This document shows, one piece after another, positions 31,337 through 39,083 of a stretch of DNA of 64,000 nucleotides. Position numbers and translations under genes: made by a program. How positions within the stretch are numbered: position 1 is the first letter of the stretch; every line of letters starts with the position of its first letter. The notes under the pieces are model-generated. The model did not search any database and was not told the DNA's origin. It saw only the letters and a program-made list of their open reading frames with translations. Where the stretch lies: positions 186,001 to 250,000 of the forward strand of contig SAQL01000005.1 in the NCBI GenBank assembly GCA_004020645.1, in the 5' to 3' direction. This DNA comes from Mesorhizobium sp. (GTDB lineage: Bacteria; Pseudomonadota; Alphaproteobacteria; Rhizobiales; Rhizobiaceae).

Positions 31337-32389
31337 ATGATCTTCGCTTCCGACAATTGGGCAGGCGCCCATCCCGACATCTCAGCCAATTTATCCCGGA
31401 ATGCCGCAGGTGCTTCCACTGCTTACGGCGACGGCGACCTGGACCGCGCCATCTATCGGCGCTTCAGCGAAATCTTCGAACGCGAGGTTGCGGTGTTCTT
31501 CGTCGCAACCGGTACGGCGGCCAACGCCCTCTCTATGAGCGCGTGCAACCGCATTGGTGGGGTCGCCTTCTGCCATTCCGAAGCGCATATGACCGTCGAT
31601 GAATTCGGCGCGCCGAGCTTTTTCACCGGAGGAGCGCGTATGTCGCCGGTGCCGGGGGCATTGGGGCGCATCGATCCGCAGGCGCTCGATAGAGCCATCA
31701 CGCGCTATTCCCAAGACTTGGCTCCCGCCGGCCAACCGATGGCGGTCACGATCACACAAGCGACTGAAGTCGGCACCGTCTACACCGTCGCCGAGATCGC
31801 AGCCATCTCCGAAGTGAGCCACCGTCATGGGTTGCCTTTGCATATGGACGGCGCCCGCTTCGCCAACGCGATTGCCGCGATAGACGCCACTGTGGCGGAA
31901 ATGACCTGGAAGAGCGGCATCGACATCGTCTCCTTTGGCGGCACCAAGAATGGTTGCTGGATGGCCGACGCGGTCGTGGTGCTTAATCCAGACCTGGGAC
32001 GGGATCTGCGCCTGCTGCGCCAGCGCGCCGCACAGAATTTCTCCAAATCGCGCTTTATCGCGGCGCAGTTCGAAGCCTATTTCGCCGACGATCTGTGGCT
32101 GAAAACCGCGCGACACGCCAACGTCATGGCCGCGCGCCTAGCGGCAGCAATTGAGGATTCTGCTTCGGCCCGGCTTGCTTGGCTTCCCCAGGCCAATGAA
32201 GTCTTCGCAATCCTCAGCCACGACAATGCCGCACGACTGCAGGCCGCCGGCGCCAAATTCTACGAATGGGGAGTACCGCACGGTTTCGACGGTCATCTCA
32301 GCGAGAATGAGGCTATCCATCGCTTCGTCACCAGCTTCGCGACCACGGATGAGGACATAGCGCAATTCGAGGCCTTGATCTGCGCGTAG
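31337..32389 (+). CDS. ltaE: Low-specificity L-threonine aldolase / beta-eliminating lyase family
   Basis: PLP enzyme of fold type I, 350 residues, expected to cleave threonine or allo-threonine to glycine and acetaldehyde. The motifs seen are MIFASDNWAGAHPDI, ATGTAANALSMSAC, SEAHMTVDEFGAPSFFTGG, LHMDGARFANA and the PLP lysine in SFGGTKNGCW. ATG 31337 matches the family start; the frame open from 31277 is not supported. It is monocistronic and convergent with the TauE-like gene 12 bp away. Confidence 0.9.
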   Translation: MIFASDNWAGAHPDISANLSRNAAGASTAYGDGDLDRAIYRRFSEIFEREVAVFFVATGTAANALSMSACNRIGGVAFCHSEAHMTVDEFGAPSFFTGGARMSPVPGALGRIDPQALDRAITRYSQDLAPAGQPMAVTITQATEVGTVYTVAEIAAISEVSHRHGLPLHMDGARFANAIAAIDATVAEMTWKSGIDIVSFGGTKNGCWMADAVVVLNPDLGRDLRLLRQRAAQNFSKSRFIAAQFEAYFADDLWLKTARHANVMAARLAAAIEDSASARLAWLPQANEVFAILSHDNAARLQAAGAKFYEWGVPHGFDGHLSENEAIHRFVTSFATTDEDIAQFEALICA

Positions 32390-32401
32390 TCCGTTTTGGG
32401 G

Positions 32402-33154
32402 CTAAGCCAGGAAGGGCCGCACCAGAAGCTCGAAGCCGAGCAGGATCAGAAAAATCAGAAACCAGCGCCGGAAGGTTTTTGGGTTGATCCGTTGCCTGAG
32501 GACCTGCCCGAGCCACATGCCAAGTAAGGCTGGAGCAACGGCCAGCGAAGACATCGCGATATGTTCAAGCTGGAACGCCCCATGCGAGGCTAGGCCGACC
32601 GCTAGCGCAATGGTCGACACGGTAAAGGAAAGACCGAGCGCCTGGATCAGGTCATCCTTGCCCAGTCCCAATGCTTGGATATAGGGGACGGCGGGAACCA
32701 CGAAGACCCCCGTGCCGCCCGTGACAATGCCGGTGATGAAACCGACTGCGGGTGACGACCAGCCCTCGGCTGGCACCGGGACGGTCAATTGGCGGGCCAG
32801 CAAGGTGTAGGCGCCGTACGCGATCAAAGCGGCACCAAGACCGACGGTCGTCCACTTGACGTTGTCGCTGGCCAGCAGCCATGAGCCCGCCACGGTGCCG
32901 ATCAGGATGCCCATCATCATCAGCCACAGCCGGCGCAGGATCGACGCAAAACTCGGGCCGGCGAACAACTGCCAGACATTGGTCGCGAAGGACGGAACAA
33001 TAAGCAGCGAGGCGGCGGCGACCGGTGGCATGATCGTACCCAGCAGCCCCATCGCCAGCGTCGGCAACCCCATGCCAGTGACGCCCTTGACGATACCGGC
33101 CAGCAGAAAGGTGATGGCGATTGTGCCTGTCAGCGTCAAAGAAAAATCAGACAT
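32402..33154 (-). CDS. TauE/SafE family membrane exporter
   Basis: 250 residues with about seven to eight hydrophobic helices and the two-fold TauE arrangement. The first repeat starts ITFLLAGIVKGVTGMGLPTL and the second contains GFITGIVTGGTGVFVVPAVP. Members export sulfite, sulfoacetate or related organic anions. No metabolic neighbour reveals the substrate here. Confidence 0.88.
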   Translation of the reverse strand: MSDFSLTLTGTIAITFLLAGIVKGVTGMGLPTLAMGLLGTIMPPVAAASLLIVPSFATNVWQLFAGPSFASILRRLWLMMMGILIGTVAGSWLLASDNVKWTTVGLGAALIAYGAYTLLARQLTVPVPAEGWSSPAVGFITGIVTGGTGVFVVPAVPYIQALGLGKDDLIQALGLSFTVSTIALAVGLASHGAFQLEHIAMSSLAVAPALLGMWLGQVLRQRINPKTFRRWFLIFLILLGFELLVRPFLA

Positions 33155-33261
33155 CGCGTCCTTGATGGTCTCGGCGATCGAGATGGCTCAGGCCGCAGGA
33201 TGACGCAGCGCCGCTTGCCACGAAAGGGCCAGGACCTGTGGTCCTGGATGGCACAGGGAAA

Positions 33262-33290
33262 CAAAAAGCGGCGCCTTTCGGCGCCGCTCT
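33262..33290 (-). terminator. Terminator of the hsp20 gene
   Basis: Read leftward, AGCGGCGCC-GAAA-GGCGCCGCT forms a 9-bp stem with a GNRA-type loop followed by TTTTTGTTT, 35 bp after the hsp20 stop. Confidence 0.85.
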
Positions 33291-33324
33291 CGTCTAGGAG
33301 GAGACGGGCTTTTAGTTGCTGAGG

Positions 33325-33792
33325 TCAAGCAGCGTTCTTGGCCTCGATCTGCTTGGCCTTCGCCGAAGACGCGGTGATCGCGATCTTGCGGGGCTTCAGC
33401 TCCTCGGGAATATTGCGCTTAAGATCGACGAAGAGCAGGCCGTTCTTCAGCGAGGCGCCGACGACTTCAACATGGTCGGCAAGCTGGAAGCGGCGCTCAA
33501 AGGCCCTGCTGGCGATACCGCGATAGAGCAGTTCGGAGCCTTCGCCATTACCCTCTTCCTTGCGCTCACCCTTGACGGTCAGGACATTGCGGTGAGCCTC
33601 GATCGAGAGTTCATCGTCCGAGAAGCCGGCGACCGCCATCGAGATGCGATAGGAATCCTCACCGGTGCGCTCGATGTTGTAGGGTGGATAGGTCTGCGCA
33701 CCTTCGGGCTGCGCAAGCGAATCGAGCATGGTGAACAGCCGGTCGAAGCCGACGGTCGAACGATAGAGCGGGGAAAAATCAACGTGACGCAT
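33325..33792 (-). CDS. Small heat-shock protein, Hsp20/IbpA type
   Basis: Alpha-crystallin chaperone of 155 residues that holds unfolding proteins until they are refolded. The N-terminal MRHVDFSPLYRSTVGFDRLF is the class A rhizobial form. The crystallin domain runs from YNIERTGEDSYRISMAVAGF through LLYRGIASRAFERRFQLADH to the conserved ASLKNGLLFVDLKR (A-x-x-x-n-G-v-L), with an I-x-I-type tail (KIAITAS). Control is unusually clear: an RpoH promoter at 33898-33926 and a 98-base leader that fits a ROSE thermometer, then a strong terminator. Confidence 0.95.
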   Translation of the reverse strand: MRHVDFSPLYRSTVGFDRLFTMLDSLAQPEGAQTYPPYNIERTGEDSYRISMAVAGFSDDELSIEAHRNVLTVKGERKEEGNGEGSELLYRGIASRAFERRFQLADHVEVVGASLKNGLLFVDLKRNIPEELKPRKIAITASSAKAKQIEAKNAA

Positions 33793-33890
33793 AGTGTGTT
33801 CTCCTGTTGAGCAACAAGGTTTGCGTATAGCCGGTGCGAAACCCGTGACGGCGTTCCGGATAGGCCAGCGGCCCCGATATTGGCGGCCAC
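33793..33890 (-). ncRNA. Candidate ROSE-type RNA thermometer in the hsp20 leader
   Basis: Just before the start codon the leader reads CCTTGTTGCTCAACAGGAG. CCU(U)GUU can pair with AACAGG, leaving one bulged U and hiding the Shine-Dalgarno AGGAG. A TTGCT element before the ribosome site, a length near 100 bases and an hsp20 gene downstream are the hallmarks of ROSE elements in rhizobia. Heat would melt the hairpin. The upstream hairpins were not folded in detail. Confidence 0.65.
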
Positions 33891-33897
33891 AGCAGAC

Positions 33898-33926
33898 ATT
33901 TGGGGAACACCTGAAAGCATTTCAAG
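33898..33926 (-). promoter_or_regulatory. RpoH (sigma-32) promoter of hsp20
   Basis: On the minus strand CTTGAAA (33920-33926) and CCCCAAAT (33898-33905) are separated by 14 bases, matching the heat-shock consensus CTTGAAA / CCCCATNT. Transcription should begin near 33890. Confidence 0.8.
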
Positions 33927-34334
33927 ATTTCTCGATGAACGGCAGATGAACCGCGGCTTCGGCGGGCGTTCAGCTAATCGGAGCTAGACTGCTTCCAGGA
34001 TCAAGGAACAGGCGGCGGTTACGGCGTCGCGCGTCCTCTCGGACACGCAAAGGACGCTGTAACACTTTGATTGCGCATGATTCACAGTGAAAATCGGGTC
34101 CGATTTTCGGGGTCACGCGCGAGATGCCGCAACGGGGCCGACCGGGTGTAACGTCCCTTCCTCCCGGATCGACGGGGGGCCGGAAGCATGCCGCAAGCTG
34201 CTTTCGGCCTCACTCGCCGGCTGCCTCGTTCAGCCTTTCCAACGCGTCCGGAATTCCTTTGCTTTTGCTGCATGGGCGTCTATGCCTACCAAAGCTTGCG
34301 CCATAAGGGCAGCGACACACAAACGCAGCGCCGA
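33927..34334. other. Intergenic stretch upstream of the hydrolase, with one palindrome
   Basis: AAAATCGG-GT-CCGATTTT at 34090-34107 belongs to the same palindrome group as 11836 and 15993. The frame of the next gene is open from 34188, but that extension is Cys/Arg-rich and unlike coding sequence of the family. No other feature is seen. Confidence 0.5.
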
Positions 34335-35309
34335 ATGACGGACCTCCTCAACAAAATTCCCCTCTTCCGCGAAATTCCGGGCAATCCGCTACCGGAAAAT
34401 GCGGCCGGTGGTTTCTTTACAACGCGCGATGGCAAGAAGATCCGCTACGGCCTCTTTCCCGCCGTTGCGCGCCCGATGAAGGGCACCGTGGTCGTCTTGA
34501 CCGGCCGCAACGAGTGCATCGAAAAATATTTCGAGACCATCCGCAACCTTGCCGATCGCGGCTTCGGCGTCGCCACCCTCGACTGGCGCGGCCAGGGCGG
34601 TTCCGACCGGCTGATCAACGACCGCGAGCGCGGCTATGTCCGGAGCTTCTTCGACTATACCGGCGACCTGGAACAGTTCTTCGAGGAGATCGTGCTACCC
34701 GACTGCCGGGGGCCATATTATATATTGGCCCATTCGGCCGGGGCGGTGATTACGCTGCTTGCCGCACCGTCGATGGTGAACCGCGTACGGCGCATGGTGC
34801 TGATCGCGCCATTCCTGGCCGTTCCCGACCTGCCGGTCTCGACAACCACCGTTCGCCGCCTCTGCTCGCTGTTCTGTCTGCTAGGCCTTGGCAAGCTTTA
34901 TGCCGCCTGGGGTGCGCGGCCCAGAAGAACCATACCGTTTGCCGCCAACATGGTGACATCAGATCCGGAGCGGTATCGACGCAACACGCTGATCTACGAG
35001 ACCTACCCGCAACTGGCGCTCGGCGGCCCGACGATACGCTGGCTGAAAGCGGCGGCGCAGGCGTCCGAGGCCATCAGCGATCCCGACTTCATGGCCAGGA
35101 TCCAGGTACCCTTGCTGGTGATCGCCGCCGGTGCCGACCAGGTCGTCTCGACCAGGGCGGTGGAAACCTACACCAGACGTCTGCGCCTCGGTTCGCTGCT
35201 GGTGATCGATGGCGCGCGCCATGAAATATTGCAGGAAGCCGACTTCTATCGCGAGCAGTTCTTTGCCGCCTTCGATGCCTTCATCCCGGGAAGCGACGAC
35301 ACGGCCTGA
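34335..35309 (+). CDS. Alpha/beta hydrolase, monoacylglycerol lipase/lysophospholipase-like
   Basis: 324 residues with the serine-hydrolase fold: TVVVLTGRNECIEKYFE, then LDWRGQGGSDRL and the nucleophile elbow LAHSAGAVITLLA, with Ser in place within AHSAG rather than GHSxG. The acid probably sits in VIAAGADQVVS and the catalytic His in GARHEILQE. Similar proteins are annotated as PldB-type lysophospholipases. The start is ATG 34335. It stands alone; physiological substrate not indicated. Confidence 0.85.
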   Translation: MTDLLNKIPLFREIPGNPLPENAAGGFFTTRDGKKIRYGLFPAVARPMKGTVVVLTGRNECIEKYFETIRNLADRGFGVATLDWRGQGGSDRLINDRERGYVRSFFDYTGDLEQFFEEIVLPDCRGPYYILAHSAGAVITLLAAPSMVNRVRRMVLIAPFLAVPDLPVSTTTVRRLCSLFCLLGLGKLYAAWGARPRRTIPFAANMVTSDPERYRRNTLIYETYPQLALGGPTIRWLKAAAQASEAISDPDFMARIQVPLLVIAAGADQVVSTRAVETYTRRLRLGSLLVIDGARHEILQEADFYREQFFAAFDAFIPGSDDTA

Positions 35310-35400
35310 TTGAGTGCCGCTCCGGACGCTCAAAGAGCGCTCCAAGTCATTGAAGTCCATGCCTCGGCTTGAAAAATGCCAGCCAACCTCGATCGTCGGC

Positions 35401-35928
35401 CTATCCCTGCCGGGCGAAATCCATGATCCAGTTGGTCTCCCAGGTCTTGCCGCCATCCGGTGAAAAAGCCTGCTCCCAGCGCGCCGATTTTTCAGTGATC
35501 CGCGACCAGAGGAAGCGAACCTGGATATTGCGTCCGTCGAAGACGTCGTCGCACAGGAACGTGCCGACGGCTGCTTCGAAGGTGCCGCGCATCGGAACAT
35601 CGATGGTCGCCGGGTTGCGGCCGTCGATCCACCAGATCGACCATTGTCTCGTCGCCGGATCGAATGTCCGCAGCGTGGCGGCGCGATAGGCGCCGCCGGG
35701 CAATTCAATCACATTGTCGTCTACATTGCCGAGGCCGCCAAGGATCGGGCGCACTTCGCATGTCCCGCCAAACACGTCCCAGTTCGTGTCGCCTTGCAGC
35801 CGCTTCTGCAACCTTCGATGGTTGACGTTCCAGCGTCCTAAGAAGAAATCGAAATCGGCCCGGCCATCTGCTGGAGCATTTTCTGCCGGCGCATCTTCGG
35901 AACGGCTGGTTGTTGACTGCGTCGGCAT
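35401..35928 (-). CDS. Uncharacterised protein of the DUF1579-like type
   Basis: 175 residues. After a polar N-terminus the sequence reads FDFFLGRWNVNHRRLQKRLQ, then GGTCEVRPILGGLGNVDDN, ATRQWSIWWIDGRNP and WEQAFSPDGGKTWETNWIMD. The repeated W-containing strands suggest a lipocalin-like barrel, as in small proteins of the DUF1579 group. No signal peptide is seen and no catalytic residues are known. The start at 35928 has GGGAGGGAATC upstream. Confidence 0.7.
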   Translation of the reverse strand: MPTQSTTSRSEDAPAENAPADGRADFDFFLGRWNVNHRRLQKRLQGDTNWDVFGGTCEVRPILGGLGNVDDNVIELPGGAYRAATLRTFDPATRQWSIWWIDGRNPATIDVPMRGTFEAAVGTFLCDDVFDGRNIQVRFLWSRITEKSARWEQAFSPDGGKTWETNWIMDFARQG

Positions 35929-36048
35929 GTGATTCCCTCCCGTGACATTGTCTCCTTAACCGAGAGCTGCTGACACCCTCCCGTCAGGAGCATGGGGTTA
36001 TCGTCGCCGTGGGCATCTCAGTCCGTAATGGCCAGCTGCCCAGCCGTT

Positions 36049-36822
36049 TCAGCCACGCAGCGCCGCCATCGCGGCGGCATGAAGCTCCGGCGTTGCCGCA
36101 GCCAGGATGTCGCCGCCGCTTTCCGCCGGTCCGCCTTCGAAGGTGGTGACGACGCCGCCAGCCTTCTCGATGATCGGGATCAGCGCGACGATATCGTAGG
36201 GTTTCAAACCGGGGTCGGCGACGATGTCGACGCTTCCTGCCGCGACCATGGCGAAGGCATAGCAGTCGGTGCCGTAGCGGGCGAGCTGGACCTGCTTCTC
36301 GAACAGGTCATAGCGCAGACGCGCGTCTCCCTTGAACAGGGCCGGCGTGGTGGTGAACAGCGTCGCGTCGGCAAGGCTCGTCGTCTTGCGTGTCGTCAGC
36401 CTTCGCGGCCCGCCCGGGCCTTCATAATGGGCACCGGAAGCGTTGGCGTAGAAAAGCTCGCCGGTGAAGGGCTGCGACATCATGCCGGCGACGGCATCGC
36501 CGTCGACCGTCAGCCCGACCAGTGTTCCCCACACCGGCAGGCCGGAAATGAAGGCGCGCGTGCCGTCGATCGGATCGATCACCCAGACATGCCTGCTGGA
36601 AATGTTCTCGCTGCCATGCTCCTCGCCGAGGATGCCGTGATCGGGATATTCCGCTGATATAAGCGCCCGGATGACCCGCTCGGCCTCGCGGTCGGCCTCG
36701 GTGACCGGGTCGAAGCTGGCTTGCTCCTTGTTGGCGACCGCGCCTTGGCTGCGGAAGCGCGGCAAGGTTTCGGCTGCGGCGGCATGCGCAATGCGCCGCA
36801 TGAAATCGATGCTGATATCCAA
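36049..36822 (-). CDS. hisN: Histidinol-phosphatase, inositol monophosphatase family
   Basis: 257 residues. The metal-binding motifs of the IMPase fold are intact: DPVTEADREAERVI, GEEHGSEN, WVIDPIDGTRAFISG and DIVADPGLKPYDIVALIPI. The last motif and length fit the HisN group, which hydrolyses histidinol phosphate in alphaproteobacteria; inositol phosphatase activity cannot be excluded. I place the start at TTG 36822, six bases after CAGGAG. The longer frame to 36912 runs through a dispersed repeat (36844-36970), so upstream ATGs are artefacts. Confidence 0.88.
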   Translation of the reverse strand: MDISIDFMRRIAHAAAAETLPRFRSQGAVANKEQASFDPVTEADREAERVIRALISAEYPDHGILGEEHGSENISSRHVWVIDPIDGTRAFISGLPVWGTLVGLTVDGDAVAGMMSQPFTGELFYANASGAHYEGPGGPRRLTTRKTTSLADATLFTTTPALFKGDARLRYDLFEKQVQLARYGTDCYAFAMVAAGSVDIVADPGLKPYDIVALIPIIEKAGGVVTTFEGGPAESGGDILAAATPELHAAAMAALRG

Positions 36823-36843
36823 CTGAGTCTCCTGCGTTGTGAC

Positions 36844-36970
36844 GCATGTCGCGAAAAAGCATGCCCTCGGGTCTGGACCCGAGGGTGTGCAGCGGTTTTG
36901 CGATAACGACATGCATAAAACAACAACCTAAAGCGCGTCGCGTGGGGCCGGTCAAACGCGACGCGCTTTA
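36844..36970. repeat. Dispersed two-hairpin intergenic repeat, copy 2
   Basis: Same element as 14605-14706: GCATGTCG/CGACATGC arms, the shared GTGTGCAGCGGTTTTGCGAT core, and a perfect 14-bp hairpin AAAGCGCGTCGCGT / ACGCGACGCGCTTT. This copy has an extra internal inverted repeat CCCTCGGGTC-TG-GACCCGAGGG (36864-36885) that copy 1 lacks. Confidence 0.8.
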
Positions 36971-37119
36971 GCGTGCTGGAACCGTCGTTTGCCTGTGGTT
37001 TTCCGCCAAAACAAGGGCGTGCGGAACTTTTGCGCATCGTCACTGTTGCTAGAATGCAACGCTGGCGCCCTCGAATTCAGTTTACACATCACCGTGAATT
37101 AAAAACGCCGGTCGATGGC

Positions 37120-37147
37120 TTGACATTTGTGCATCGCACAATAGATT
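37120..37147 (+). promoter_or_regulatory. Sigma-70-type promoter with embedded operator, upstream of the candidate sRNA
   Basis: TTGACA (37120-37125) and TAGATT (37142-37147) are 16 bp apart. The spacer is filled by a perfect palindrome TTGTGC-ATC-GCACAA (37127-37141), a likely repressor site. The predicted start is about 37154. Confidence 0.65.
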
Positions 37148-37153
37148 TGTTCT

Positions 37154-37238
37154 CGGACAGGTTTTCCTGTCCATGCCCTCCTTGGGCGTTTCCTCCCTAG
37201 ACTTCGACCGTGTCGTGCAAACGATGCGGTCTTTTTTT
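37154..37238 (+). ncRNA. Candidate small RNA with anti-Shine-Dalgarno loops and intrinsic terminator
   Basis: About 85 bases with three hairpins. Stem 1 is GGACAGG-TTTT-CCTGTCC (37155-37172). Stem 2 is GCCC-TCCTT-GGGC (37175-37187), whose arm and loop present CCTCCT. A single-stranded TCCTCCC follows (37191-37197). The last stem pairs GACCGTGTCGT with ACGATGCGGTC around a GCAA tetraloop (37206-37231) and runs into TTTTTTT. Two CCUCC motifs could cover ribosome sites of target mRNAs, as in the rhizobial anti-SD sRNAs of the alpha-r14/NfeR1 kind. Family membership is inference from structure. Confidence 0.7.
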
Positions 37239-37323
37239 CGGCGCGGCACCCAGCCGATTGCGCGTCCCCGACCCACACAACGACGCCTTCATCTCGCGCA
37301 AGATCTCGTTTCGATTTTCGGCA

Positions 37324-38280
37324 TCATTCGGCGGCAAGCGGCAGATCGATAAAATTGTGGTCGGGCATCGCCATCAGGTCGGCCGAGAATTGCGCCAGAT
37401 CGTCGGCGAGCGCATCGAAGCCGGCGGATTTCTGGAACGTCCGCTCGTTCATGTAAAGCCCGCGATTGACCTCGATCTGCAGTGCATGAAGGTGGCGCAC
37501 GGGGCGGCCATAATGCTCGGTGATGAAGCCTCCGGCATAAGGCTTGTTATGGGCGACGGTATAGCCCATGCCGATCAGCAGACCGATCGCCGTCTCGGTC
37601 AACGCTGCCGCGGCGGAGATGCCGAAACGGTCGCCGACGATGAAGTCGGGCCTGACACCGCTGTCGCCGACCCTGATGCTCGCCGGCATCGAGTGGCAAT
37701 CGATCAGCACGGCAAAGCCGAACCGCGCATGGGTCCGGGTCAAAAGCCGTTTCAGCGTCTCGTGATAAGGCTTGTAGACAGCCTCGATACGCGCGACGGC
37801 TTCCGCCAATGGCAAGCGGCCGGCATAGATTTCGAGCCCCTCTCCCACCAACTTGGGCACGGTGCCAAGCCCGCCGGCGACGCGCGCCGAGCGGATGTTG
37901 CAGAACGACGGCACGGGTTCGGCGAACATGCGCGGATCGAGTTCCCAAGGCTCCCGGTTGACGTCGAGATAGGCGCGCGGGAAGTTTGCCGCCAGCATCG
38001 GCGCGCCGAGCGCGACGGCGCCACCGAACAATTCGTCGACGTAGCAATCTTCGGAGCGGCGGATGGCGTTTCGGTCCAGCCTTGCCATCGCCAGGAACCG
38101 GTCCGGATAGTGACGGCCGCTATGCGGTGAGTTGAAGAGGAAGGGGACGCGCTGTTCGGCGCCCGACCGGATTTCGAAGGGGGGAACGACCGAAAAATCC
38201 TCGGCTGCCGTTTTCAATTTGAACGAATCCGGAAATACCAATGCACCATGGTTGGAAAAGTGCCACCTCGCCGGCCGCAT
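37324..38280 (-). CDS. N-formylglutamate amidohydrolase family protein
   Basis: 318 residues. The family releases formate from N-formylglutamate in histidine breakdown. Motifs are FLFNSPHSGRHYPDRFLAMA near the start (metal-binding His), RSEDCYVDELF, AYLDVNREPWELDP, LIDCHSMPASI and HALQIEVNRGLYMNE near the end. The start is uncertain: ATG 38280 gives 318 residues, while a TTG about 13 codons later is possible. No hut genes are near; hisN upstream belongs to a different pathway. Confidence 0.9.
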   Translation of the reverse strand: MRPARWHFSNHGALVFPDSFKLKTAAEDFSVVPPFEIRSGAEQRVPFLFNSPHSGRHYPDRFLAMARLDRNAIRRSEDCYVDELFGGAVALGAPMLAANFPRAYLDVNREPWELDPRMFAEPVPSFCNIRSARVAGGLGTVPKLVGEGLEIYAGRLPLAEAVARIEAVYKPYHETLKRLLTRTHARFGFAVLIDCHSMPASIRVGDSGVRPDFIVGDRFGISAAAALTETAIGLLIGMGYTVAHNKPYAGGFITEHYGRPVRHLHALQIEVNRGLYMNERTFQKSAGFDALADDLAQFSADLMAMPDHNFIDLPLAAE

Positions 38281-38426
38281 GTCCAGCGTTTCGGCGTCCG
38301 GACCGCTTTGTTAAAGGCCGATCGGGCCTTTATCGTTCACTTGATGTTTACCCTCACCTCCTCATATACAGGATGGTTAACGGGCTGCCCACGGCAGTCT
38401 CGGGCGGGTGATTCGGACAGGATAAA

Positions 38427-38789
38427 ATGGCACGCATTCTACTGGCGGAAGACGACGATGACATGCGCCGGTTCCTCGTCAAGGCGCTGGAGCGTGCCGG
38501 CTACCAGGTCAGCGACTTCGACAATGGCGCCAGCGCCTATGAGCGGCTGCGCGAAGAGCCCTTTTCGCTGCTTTTGACCGATATCGTCATGCCGGAGATG
38601 GACGGCATAGAACTCGCCCGCCGCGCCACCGAGATCGATCCCGACCTCAAGGTCATGTTCATCACCGGCTTCGCCGCCGTTGCGCTCAATCCGGATTCCA
38701 AGGCGCCGAAAGACGCCAAGGTGCTGTCGAAGCCGTTCCATCTGCGCGACCTCGTCAACGAGGTCGAAAAGATGCTGCAGGCAGCCTGA
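38427..38789 (+). CDS. cpdR: Single-domain response regulator CpdR
   Basis: 120 residues, only a receiver domain: MARILLAEDDDDMRRFLVKA, phospho-acceptor D52 in LLLTDIVMPEMDG, and the signalling lysine in VLSKPFH. In Caulobacter and Sinorhizobium CpdR, when unphosphorylated, directs ClpXP to the cell pole to degrade cell-cycle regulators and is controlled by the CckA-ChpT relay. Sequence and length match that orthologue group. It has its own short upstream region (38281-38426) with TTAACGG, a weak CtrA-like half site. Confidence 0.92.
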   Translation: MARILLAEDDDDMRRFLVKALERAGYQVSDFDNGASAYERLREEPFSLLLTDIVMPEMDGIELARRATEIDPDLKVMFITGFAAVALNPDSKAPKDAKVLSKPFHLRDLVNEVEKMLQAA

Positions 38790-38865
38790 CGCGCTTTCCG
38801 CCGCCGGCTTCCGGCGCGTCTCCAACGGCGCGGCAAGGCGAACCTTTCTTTCCCTTTTCCTGCTA

Positions 38866-38894
38866 TTGACGCGCCGTGGCAAAAATGGTGTAAG
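38866..38894 (+). promoter_or_regulatory. Promoter of the intact tRNA-Val
   Basis: TTGACG (38866-38871), a 17-bp spacer and TGTAAG (38889-38894) precede the tRNA by 13 bases. The duplicate tRNA at 55561 has a different upstream sequence beyond the 15 bp shared. Confidence 0.5.
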
Positions 38895-38986
38895 CGCGGC
38901 TTCGGATGGGCGTGTAGCTCAGCGGGAGAGCACTGCATTGACATTGCAGGGGTCACAGGTTCAATCCCTGTCACGCCCACCATCCA
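38893..38986 (+). repeat. Attachment-site direct repeat, left copy (contains whole tRNA-Val)
   Basis: Ninety-four bases that recur as 92 bases at 55546-55637, differing only by loss of two G in the tRNA variable loop. They span 15 bp upstream of the tRNA, the full tRNA and 4 bp after CCA. The repeats bound the island. Confidence 0.9.
38908..38982 (+). tRNA. tRNA-Val (GAC anticodon)
   Basis: Acceptor stem GGGCGTG/CACGCCC with encoded CCA, D-arm GCTC-AGCGGGA-GAGC, anticodon stem CTGCA/TGCAG with loop TTGACAT (anticodon GAC), 5-base variable loop GGGTC, and T-arm ACAGG-TTCAATC-CCTGT. All stems are complete. It is the insertion target of the adjacent island. Confidence 0.97.
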
Positions 38987-39025
38987 AGCCACTGATTTCC
39001 TTAATAAGTCAGGAACGCGGCACCT

Positions 39026-39069
39026 CCTGAAGACCCTTGAAATTCGCTGCTGGTCACACTCTGGTCACA
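39026..39069. promoter_or_regulatory. Candidate integrase arm-binding sites, left end
   Basis: TGGTCACA-CTC-TGGTCACA (39051-39069) is a tandem pair that recurs exactly at 55431-55449. CCTGAAGACCCTTGA (39026-39040) recurs inverted, with one extra base, at 55462-55477. Both lie just inside the island ends, where tyrosine recombinases bind arm-type sites. Confidence 0.55.
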
Positions 39070-39083
39070 GCAAAGGGTCCGTA

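Noticed and set aside
37082..37276. Minus-strand 64-codon open frame over the sRNA region
   Set aside because: No homology, no conserved start; the plus-strand promoter, hairpins and terminator explain the region better.
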